This document shows positions 57,674 to 64,000 of a stretch of 64,000 nucleotides of DNA, piece by piece. The stretch spans positions 1-64,000 of the forward strand of contig VSSA01000009.1 of the NCBI GenBank assembly GCA_008123405.1, read 5' to 3'. This DNA comes from Nocardioides sp. BGMRC 2183. Lineage in GTDB: Bacteria; Actinomycetota; Actinomycetes; Propionibacteriales; Nocardioidaceae. Under the pieces are notes generated by a model. It was not told the origin of the DNA and made no database searches. It saw only the letters and a program-made list of their open reading frames with translations. Position numbers and translations under genes: made by a program. How positions within the stretch are numbered: position 1 is the stretch's first letter; each line of letters starts with the position of its first letter.

Positions 57674-60166
57674 GTGAACGTCCTCCGCGACTACGTCGCC
57701 GGACTCCACCAGCCTGCGCTCGTCCCTGCCGCCGGCTCCGCGGTCCTGCCCGGGGTGCGCTACGACGAGTTGGTCGAGCCCGACGGCAGTCTCCGTCCGG
57801 GATGGAAGCCGCTGGCGGAGGTGGCGGTCACGATCCGAGCCGCCGACCTGGACCGCGTCGAAGCCGAGATCGCCCGCTTCCTCGCCGACGACGGCGTCAC
57901 CTACTCCCGGCCGGGCCAACGTCGCGCCCCCTGGCGGTTGGACCCGGTGCCGCTGGTGCTCGACGCCGCGTCCTGGAAGGCGCTGGAGGTCGGGCTCGCC
58001 CAGCGCGCCGAGCTGCTCAACGCGATCCTGGTCGACCTGTACGGCGACCAGACCCTGCTCGCCGACGGGGTGCTGCCGCCGGCGCTGGTCTTCGGGCACA
58101 ACGGATTCACCCGGATCATGGCCCGCAGCGGGGCGATCGATCCGCGGCCGCTGGTCCTCTCCGCCACCGACCTGGGCCGTGACGCCGACGGGAACTGGCG
58201 GGTGCTGGCCGATCGCACCCAGGCGCCGTCGGGCCTCGGCTACGCGGTCGAGAACCGTCGGGTGCTCTCCCGGGTGATGCCCGAGCTGCATCGCGAGGCC
58301 GACCTGCACCGGATGGCGCCGTACCTCTGGGCGCTGCGCTCCGCGCTGCTCCAGTCCGCGCCGGAGGACCTCGCCGACCCGCGGGTGGTCGTGCTCAGCC
58401 CCGGCTCGCACTCGGAGACCTTCTACGACCAGGCCAGCCTCGCCGCGAATCTCGGCTTCCCGCTGGTCCAGGGCAGCGACCTGGTGGTCCGCGACGGTTG
58501 GGTGCTGCTGCGCACGCCCCTGCGGTTGGAGCGGGTCGACGTCATCCTGCGCCGGGTGGACAGTGCCTGGAGCGACCCGCTGGAGCTGCGCGGCGACTCC
58601 CAGCTCGGGGTCGCCGGTCTCGCCGAGGCGGTACGACGCGGACGGGTCCGGGTGGTGAACGGCCTGGGCGCCGGCGTACTGGAGAATCCGGGGCTGCAGG
58701 CCTCCATGGGTGCGATGTGCGAGCACCTGCTCGGTGAGGCGCTCCGGCTGGAGTCGGTGCCGACCTGGTGGTGTGGCGACCCGGACGGCCTCGACCACGT
58801 GCTGTCCCGGCTCGACGAGCTCGTCATCCGTACCACCGACGGCACGGGCGTCCAGATCACCGAGCTCGCGCCCGACCTGCTGCGTCGCCGGATCCTGGCG
58901 GCACCGCACCGCTACGTCGGGCAGCAGCGGGTGCCGCTCTCGCAGGCGCCGACCTGGACCCGGGGCGAGGCCCGCCCGGCCGACATCAGCCTGCGCACCT
59001 TCACCCTGCGCTACGGCTCCTCCTACCGGCCACTGCTCGGCGGCATGGCCAGCATCCGCGACGGTGACCGTGGCATCGGCAGTAAGGACGTGTGGGTGCT
59101 CAAGTCGAGCGCTGCGGAGCCGGACCAGGGACTCGCCGAGGTGCGGCCGATGACTGCGGTCCGCTCCGCGCCCTCCACGATGCCGCGGATCCTGGAGGAC
59201 ATGTTCTGGGTCGGTCGCTACGCCGAGCGGACCGAGGACATGGTGCGCCTGGTGCTCGCCGCCCACGTGCTGGCCGAGGACTACCGCACCCGACCGCGCA
59301 CCACCGGCGGGATGAGCCTGGAGATCATGCTCGGTGTGCTGGCCTCGCTGGCCGGGCGGACCAGTGACGATCTCGACGAGGAGTTCCGCTCGGTGCTGCT
59401 CGATCCCGAGCGTCCGGGCTCGGCCGCCCAGTCCCTCGCCGCGCTGCGCGACGCGCTGGCCGGCGTGCGCGACCAGCTCTCGCTCGACGTGTGGCGGGTC
59501 TTCGGCATCACCGCTCGCGCCGAGAGCACGCTGCGGGCCTCGCCGCACGGTCACGCGATCGCCGAGTCCGCGGGCCGGATGCTGGCCGGCGTGCTCTCGC
59601 TGCAGGGGGTCACCGCGAGCATGATCCGCGACCCCGGCTGGCACATGATCGGCCTCGGACAGCACCTGGAGCGCTCGCTGCAGCTGTGCCGCCTGCTCCG
59701 GGTGGTGACCGCCCGTCGCGGACTCGAGGTCGACCGGGAAGTGCTCACCGCGGTGCTCGCCAGCGCGGAGAGCGCGGTCACCCATCGCCGCCGCTACCGT
59801 GACTACGTGCGCCCGGCCGGTGTCCTCGACCTGCTGCTGATGGACGCGGAGAACCCGCGGTCGCTCGCCTTCAGCCTGGACCAGGCGGCGCGCCACCTCG
59901 CCGCCCAACAAGCGTCCACCGGGTCCACCCGACCCGAGCGGCTGCTGGACGAGCTGATCGCCGAGGTGGCCGCCACCGACACCGCCGCGCTGGTCGCCAT
60001 CGGCGGGGTGGACCGGCCCCACCTGACCGCCTTCCTGGACTCCGTCGAGGCGCAGGTCGGCCGGCTGGGCGACGCGATCGGCTCCCTGCACTTCGCCACC
60101 GGGCCCCGTCCCCGGCCGTTCGGCGCGCTCCAGCACCGCCCGGTGGTCGAGGAGGGGGCCTCGTGA
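57674..60166 (+). CDS. Circularly permuted ATP-grasp / alpha-E domain fusion
   Basis: 830 residues. The N-terminal part (about 1-470) is a circularly permuted type 2 ATP-grasp ligase-like domain (YGDQTLLADGVLPPALVFGH, FGHNGFTRI, HSETFYDQASLA). The C-terminal part (about 490-815) is an all-helical alpha-E domain (ILEDMFWVGRYAERTEDMVR, a family hallmark). In many bacteria these are separate adjacent genes; here they are fused. Paired with transglutaminase-like proteins, they are predicted to make or process a peptide-like product. The GTG start 57674 and the overlap with the next gene (GTGA) indicate an operon. Confidence 0.9.
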   Translation: MNVLRDYVAGLHQPALVPAAGSAVLPGVRYDELVEPDGSLRPGWKPLAEVAVTIRAADLDRVEAEIARFLADDGVTYSRPGQRRAPWRLDPVPLVLDAASWKALEVGLAQRAELLNAILVDLYGDQTLLADGVLPPALVFGHNGFTRIMARSGAIDPRPLVLSATDLGRDADGNWRVLADRTQAPSGLGYAVENRRVLSRVMPELHREADLHRMAPYLWALRSALLQSAPEDLADPRVVVLSPGSHSETFYDQASLAANLGFPLVQGSDLVVRDGWVLLRTPLRLERVDVILRRVDSAWSDPLELRGDSQLGVAGLAEAVRRGRVRVVNGLGAGVLENPGLQASMGAMCEHLLGEALRLESVPTWWCGDPDGLDHVLSRLDELVIRTTDGTGVQITELAPDLLRRRILAAPHRYVGQQRVPLSQAPTWTRGEARPADISLRTFTLRYGSSYRPLLGGMASIRDGDRGIGSKDVWVLKSSAAEPDQGLAEVRPMTAVRSAPSTMPRILEDMFWVGRYAERTEDMVRLVLAAHVLAEDYRTRPRTTGGMSLEIMLGVLASLAGRTSDDLDEEFRSVLLDPERPGSAAQSLAALRDALAGVRDQLSLDVWRVFGITARAESTLRASPHGHAIAESAGRMLAGVLSLQGVTASMIRDPGWHMIGLGQHLERSLQLCRLLRVVTARRGLEVDREVLTAVLASAESAVTHRRRYRDYVRPAGVLDLLLMDAENPRSLAFSLDQAARHLAAQQASTGSTRPERLLDELIAEVAATDTAALVAIGGVDRPHLTAFLDSVEAQVGRLGDAIGSLHFATGPRPRPFGALQHRPVVEEGAS

Positions 60167-61086
60167 GGTACCAGGTCACCCACCGCACCACCTACACCTA
60201 CGACGACGAGGTCACCGACAGCCTCGGGGTGGCGCACCTGATCCCGCGGGACCTGCCCTGGCAGCAGGTCCGGGGGGCGTCGTACCTGGTCGAGCTGGCG
60301 CCGGAGCCGACGGATCTGTCCACCTCGACCGACTATCACGGCAACCTCGTCACCTACTTCCAGGTCGTCGAGCCCCACCGCGAGCTGGTGGTCACCGGAC
60401 GCGGAGCGGTGGACGTGGTGGCGCCGACGGCGGCCGAGGAGCACCTCGCCCGCCCGTGGGAGGGGTGCCGCCCGATCGTCGAGCCGACCGCGGCCGGTGC
60501 CTGGCAGGCGACCGACTTCGCACTGGCCAGCCCGGCGGTGCCGATGCACCCGGGCGCCCGTGACTACGCGGCGGAGTCGTTGCGACCCGGCCGCCCCGTC
60601 GGGGAGGCGGTGACGGAGCTGATGCACCGGATCCATGCCGACTTCTCCTACGACGCCACGGCCACCACCGTCACCTCGACAGTGCCGGAGATCCTGCAGC
60701 GTCGCGCCGGCGTCTGCCAGGACTTCGCCCACTTCACCCTGGCCGGTCTGCGCGCGCACGGTCTCGCCGCCCGCTACGTCAGCGGCTACCTGGCCACCGA
60801 CCCACCGCCGGGTCGACAGCGGGTGGTCGGGGCCGACGCGTCCCACGCGTGGGTGAGCGTCTGGCTCGGCGAGGGGGAGTGGCTCGCCCTGGACCCGACC
60901 AACGACCAGTGGCAGAACGACCGCTACGTCACGGTGGCCTGGGGCCGCGACTACGGCGACGTCCCGCCGGTCAAGGGAGTGATCTTCTCCGAGGCGACCA
61001 CTTCAGCGCCGACCGTCTCGGTCGACGTCGCGCCGCTCCCGGCGGACCAGCCCGTCCCGGCGACCGACCAAGGAGACCGTCGATGA
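60163..61086 (+). CDS. Transglutaminase-like cysteine protease family protein
   Basis: 307 residues. The N-terminal beta domain (RTTYTYDDEVTDSLGVAHL) is followed by a transglutaminase core with Cys in RRAGVCQDFAHFTL, His in DASHAWVSVWL and Asp in ALDPTNDQW, a complete triad. It probably cleaves or forms amide bonds on a peptide. GTG 60163 overlaps the ATP-grasp gene; the stop overlaps the next ATG. It is the regular partner of the ATP-grasp/alpha-E proteins. Confidence 0.92.
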   Translation: MRYQVTHRTTYTYDDEVTDSLGVAHLIPRDLPWQQVRGASYLVELAPEPTDLSTSTDYHGNLVTYFQVVEPHRELVVTGRGAVDVVAPTAAEEHLARPWEGCRPIVEPTAAGAWQATDFALASPAVPMHPGARDYAAESLRPGRPVGEAVTELMHRIHADFSYDATATTVTSTVPEILQRRAGVCQDFAHFTLAGLRAHGLAARYVSGYLATDPPPGRQRVVGADASHAWVSVWLGEGEWLALDPTNDQWQNDRYVTVAWGRDYGDVPPVKGVIFSEATTSAPTVSVDVAPLPADQPVPATDQGDRR

Positions 61087-62111
61087 AGACCTTCCGGTGC
61101 CGGGTCTGCGGCAACCCGCTCTACCTGGAGAACTCGCTGTGCTACTCCTGCGGAAGCGCACTGGGCTTCTCCCGAGCCGAACGTGAGATCGTGCCGCTCG
61201 AGACCACGGGACGGTACGTCGACGCCGACGGGCTGGTCTGGCACCGGTGCGCGAACCTGACCCTCAACGGCTGCACCTGGCTCGCCGCCCTGGAAGGCGG
61301 ACAGTGCTCGGCATGCGACCTGACCCGGACCCGGCCGGCCGACACCGACGCCGACGGTCTGCGCCAGCTGCCGCAGGCGGAGTCGGCCAAACGTCACCTG
61401 CTGGTCGAGCTCGACACCCGCGGGATCGACGTCACCGGCCTGCTCTTCGACCTGCTCTCCTCCAGCGCCGCAGCCGGCGCGTCCGGCGAGAACGTGGTGA
61501 TCGGTCACGCCGACGGCGTGATCACCATCGACCTGGCCGAGTCCGATCATGCCCGGCGGGAGCGGATTCGGGTCGACCTCGGCGAGCCGTACCGGACGAT
61601 GCTGGGACACCTGCGGCACGAGACCGGTCACTTCGTGCAGATGCGGCTGCTGCAGGCCGGCGCACCCGATCAGGTGGCCCGGTGTCGCGAGCTCTTCGGC
61701 GACGACACGGCCGACTACCAGGCGGCGATCGACCGGCATTATGCACAGGGCGCGCCCGTGGGGTGGGAGCAGTCCTACATCACCACCTACGCCACCATGC
61801 ACCCGTTCGAGGACTTCGCGGAGACCTTCGCCCACTACCTGCACATCTCCGACACCTGCGAGACGGCGGCCGAGCACGGACTGATCCCGGTGGGTCCGGC
61901 GGAGGTCCTCGGCTCGGACACCTCCTCTGCCGACTCCTTCGCTGACCTGGTGCGCGGGGTGTGGGTCCCGTTCTCGATCGCTCTCAACCAGGTCAACCGC
62001 TCGATGGGCAAGGACGACCTGTACCCGTTCGTGATCCCGGACCGGGTGGTGGAGAAGCTCGCGTTCGTGGCCGGGCTGTTCACCCCTGCGACCCGGGACC
62101 GAAGTGGGTAG
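61083..62111 (+). CDS. Putative zinc-binding metallopeptidase with zinc ribbon
   Basis: 342 residues. The N-terminal four-cysteine ribbon (CRVCGNPLYLENSLCYSCG) and another Cys pair (CSACDL) precede a peptidase domain. The motif HETGH is in LRHETGHFVQM, and a third ligand/Glu is in EDFAETFAHYLH. It matches the zinc-binding metallopeptidase family (Peptidase_Mx) found beside ATP-grasp/transglutaminase genes. ATG 61083 overlaps the upstream stop (ATGA), completing a tightly coupled three-gene operon. The substrate may be the product of the two preceding enzymes. Confidence 0.85.
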   Translation: MKTFRCRVCGNPLYLENSLCYSCGSALGFSRAEREIVPLETTGRYVDADGLVWHRCANLTLNGCTWLAALEGGQCSACDLTRTRPADTDADGLRQLPQAESAKRHLLVELDTRGIDVTGLLFDLLSSSAAAGASGENVVIGHADGVITIDLAESDHARRERIRVDLGEPYRTMLGHLRHETGHFVQMRLLQAGAPDQVARCRELFGDDTADYQAAIDRHYAQGAPVGWEQSYITTYATMHPFEDFAETFAHYLHISDTCETAAEHGLIPVGPAEVLGSDTSSADSFADLVRGVWVPFSIALNQVNRSMGKDDLYPFVIPDRVVEKLAFVAGLFTPATRDRSG

Positions 62112-62194
62112 CGGGCGCCGTGCGAGGATGACGGGGCGGGTCACGACGCTCGGGCCCGACGACCTGCCACGACGTACCTCTGCGAGGAGAAGCC

Positions 62195-63232
62195 ATGTCC
62201 GACCCGAACCAGCCCTCGACGCCTCCCGGGTGGTACCCCGATGGTCAGGGCAGCCAGCGCTGGTGGGACGGCACCCAGTGGACCGACCACACCCAGCCGG
62301 CCGGCGGTGACGCCGGAGCCGGTGGTGCGGCGGGCGGCAGCCTGCACGACCAGCCGACCCAGATCGCTCCGAACCGAGCTGCCGACTATGGGCAGGCGAG
62401 CCAGCAGGGCTACGACCCGAACCAGCAGGGCTACGACCCGAACCAGCAGGGCTACGACCCGAACCAGCAGGGCTACGACCCGAACCAGCAGGGCTACGAC
62501 CCGAACCAGCAGGGTGGGTACGGCGGCGCCCAGCCAGGTCAGCCGGCATACGGCCAAGGCCCGTACGGCCAGCAGGGCTTCGGCCAGCAGGCCTATGGCC
62601 AGCAGGCCTATGGCGCCCCCGGGCAGCCGGGCGGCTTCGGTGCCCCGCCGAGCAGCGGCGGCAGCAAGAAGGGCCTCTGGATCGGTCTCGCCGCCGGTGG
62701 CGCGGCACTGCTCCTGCTGATCTGCGGCATCGGCGGATTCTTCCTGCTCCGCGGCGGTGGGCCGGAGGACACCGCCAAGGACTACGTCGCGGCGATCCTG
62801 GACGACGACTACGAGAAGGCCTGCGACCTGCTCACCGACGACCGCAAGAAGGAAGCCCTCGACTCCGAAGAGGTGGACGACTGCAAGGCGCTGGGCGAGA
62901 AGCAGGAGGAAGCGGCCGACGACCTCGGTGACGACGGACAGTTCGAGGACACCTACGGCGAGTCGATCGACGACATCCGGGACGACATCGAATACGACTC
63001 GGAGATGGTCGAGGTCCACGACGAGACCGACTCCAAGGCGATCGTCGAGTTCGACGTGACCACCGAATACACCGGTGACAACCAGGACTACATCGACGAG
63101 GCGCTCAACGGCGAGACCAAGAGCACCGACCCGGCCTTCATCCACATGGCCAAGGAGGACGGGGACTGGAAGGTCTCCGACGAGTGCAACAGCAAGGACT
63201 GTGAGGAGTCCTCCACCCCCGAGGTGGAGTGA
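62195..63232 (+). CDS. DUF2510 membrane protein with QGYDPNQ repeats
   Basis: 345 residues. An N-terminal DUF2510 motif (GWYPDGQGSQRWWDGTQWT), a disordered Gln/Gly/Tyr-rich segment with five exact QGYDPNQ units, one transmembrane helix (about 168-190), and an acidic extracellular NTF2-like domain (YVAAILDDDYEKACDLLTDD) with cysteine pairs. The build parallels the genes at 40134-42868. The function is unknown. ATG 62195 has AGGAGA 9 nt upstream. Confidence 0.75.
   Translation: MSDPNQPSTPPGWYPDGQGSQRWWDGTQWTDHTQPAGGDAGAGGAAGGSLHDQPTQIAPNRAADYGQASQQGYDPNQQGYDPNQQGYDPNQQGYDPNQQGYDPNQQGGYGGAQPGQPAYGQGPYGQQGFGQQAYGQQAYGAPGQPGGFGAPPSSGGSKKGLWIGLAAGGAALLLLICGIGGFFLLRGGGPEDTAKDYVAAILDDDYEKACDLLTDDRKKEALDSEEVDDCKALGEKQEEAADDLGDDGQFEDTYGESIDDIRDDIEYDSEMVEVHDETDSKAIVEFDVTTEYTGDNQDYIDEALNGETKSTDPAFIHMAKEDGDWKVSDECNSKDCEESSTPEVE
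62405..62509 (+). repeat. In-frame 21-bp tandem repeat, five units
   Basis: Five identical 21-bp units encode QGYDPNQ. Perfect identity at DNA level suggests recent expansion; copy number is likely to vary between strains. Confidence 0.9.
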
Positions 63233-63275
63233 ACGCCTTCCCTGGAGCCACCACGGCGCCGCAGCGAGGACCCCG

Positions 63276-64000
63276 GTGAGGGGGGTCTGCGCTGCGGCGC
63301 TGGTCGTCGTGGCCACGCTGATCGCACCGATCGTGATCGCGGCCGACTGGGCCTACCAGCGCACCAGCGACGCGGACACCTACGTCGACACCGTCGCCCC
63401 GCTCGCCGAGGAGCCGGAGCTGCGGGACCAGTTGGCCGACGAGCTCGGTGTGGCCGGCGCCGCGGCGGTGCGCGAGAACAGCCCGGTGCCACTGCCCGAC
63501 GGCATCGACGAGCTGGTGGCCACCGCCGCCGACACGGTGGTGCAGAACCCCGGCTTCGACGAGTTCTGGCGCGAAGCCAACCGGGAGCTGCACCGGGAGT
63601 TCATGCGCCTGGTCCGCGACGGCACCGACGACGACCAGGACGGCTGGGTCCGGATCGACGTCAGCCCGCTCTTCGAGGACGTGGTGGACCGTCTCGGTGA
63701 CGCCGGCGTGCCGGTGTCGCTCCTCCCCGAGATCCAGGTGGAGATCCCCCTGGTGCGCGAGTCCACTCTGCTGGAGCAGCGGGACCGCTACCTGCTGCTC
63801 GAGGACATCGCCCGGATCGGACCGGTCGTCCTCGCCGCGCTGCTGCTGGCCGCTGTCGCTCTCGCCCCGGGCGTACGGGGCCGGCTGCGGACCGCGGGCT
63901 TCGCAGCGCTGGGCATCGCGTTGGCCGCCGGCCTCACCATGGTCGCCTCCGGGCCGCTCAGCGATCGCGCCGCGGAGGAGGCCAAACAGGGGCGGTCCGG
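63276..64000 (+). CDS. Integral membrane protein, 3' end beyond window
   Basis: Open from GTG 63276 to the window end (241 codons, no stop). A first helix (CAAALVVVATLIAPIVIAAD) is followed by an extracellular helical region (EPELRDQLADELGVAGAAAV), then a second helix near residues 183-202 and the start of a third. The repeated ELRDQLADEL-type pattern resembles actinobacterial membrane proteins of unknown function with paired helices around a long outside loop. GAGGA lies 8 nt before the GTG; the gap to the previous gene is 43 bp, so it may be in the same operon. Confidence 0.6.
   Translation, partial: MRGVCAAALVVVATLIAPIVIAADWAYQRTSDADTYVDTVAPLAEEPELRDQLADELGVAGAAAVRENSPVPLPDGIDELVATAADTVVQNPGFDEFWREANRELHREFMRLVRDGTDDDQDGWVRIDVSPLFEDVVDRLGDAGVPVSLLPEIQVEIPLVRESTLLEQRDRYLLLEDIARIGPVVLAALLLAAVALAPGVRGRLRTAGFAALGIALAAGLTMVASGPLSDRAAEEAKQGRS

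Overview
The window is high-GC DNA with GTG/TTG starts, many 4-base stop/start overlaps and actinobacterial marker genes: the tRNA adenosine deaminase-associated protein next to tadA, DUF3618 and holin-like membrane proteins, LytR C-terminal, WXG100-like and DUF2510 proteins. This points to an actinobacterial chromosome, most plausibly Nocardioides or a relative. The genus is inferred from gene content, not from a marker gene. Nothing looks like a plasmid or prophage; the one certain mobile element is an IS481-family insertion beside a tRNA-Ser gene.

Layout. 0.15-3.5 kb: upp, a LysE-type exporter with its divergent LysG/ArgP-type regulator, and tadA with its partner gene. 3.5-9 kb: an Entner-Doudoroff operon (zwf-edd-eda, minus strand) divergent from a ROK regulator. 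9-12.3 kb: an aldo-keto reductase, a GyrI-like protein, tRNA-Ser(CGA), and a complete 1385-bp IS481-type element whose 16-bp target duplication contains the tRNA 3' end. 12.3-15.6 kb: small membrane and coiled-coil proteins and a PadR-controlled membrane protein. 15.7-21.2 kb: a Rieske oxygenase / reductase / flavin demethylase set with a divergent LysR, of the kind used for betaine-type N-demethylation. 21.4-25.6 kb: a DHA2 efflux pump and a MoxR/CoxE-like pair. 25.6-29.6 kb: an aminotransferase operon with WXG100-like and EspG-like genes. 29.7-33.7 kb: a ketosteroid-dehydrogenase-like flavoenzyme with a KstR-like operator, a CPA1 antiporter and a LytR_C protein. 33.8-40 kb: a thioesterase, a low-molecular-weight phosphatase, a FadR-type GntR regulator, and an operon of guanidino hydrolase, M20 amidohydrolase and aminotransferase. 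Two arrays of a TTTGAGCCGGGTC repeat lie in this stretch. 40-43 kb: three proline-rich membrane proteins. 43-55.5 kb: a secreted/copper region. 55.6-64 kb: a YihY protein, a cyclophilin, an ATP-grasp/alpha-E, transglutaminase and zinc-peptidase operon, and two membrane proteins, the last running off the window.

The most unusual region is 43.1-55.5 kb. A ~1830-residue secreted protein joins a ThuA-like domain to a galactose-oxidase-type (AA5) copper-radical oxidase, in which every expected active-site residue can be found, and then to LamG and Ig-like modules. Downstream are a CopC-CopD copper protein, a secreted protein with a cupredoxin domain plus two identical Cu-only-SOD-like domains nested in PKD folds, and a CBM/DUF1080 glycoside-hydrolase-like protein. 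The oxidase and DUF1080 genes share a closely similar promoter preceded by a long perfect hairpin. I read this as a possible extracellular copper-dependent carbohydrate-oxidation system. The SOD-like/PKD module is duplicated as a perfect 564-bp direct repeat with codon use unlike its surroundings.
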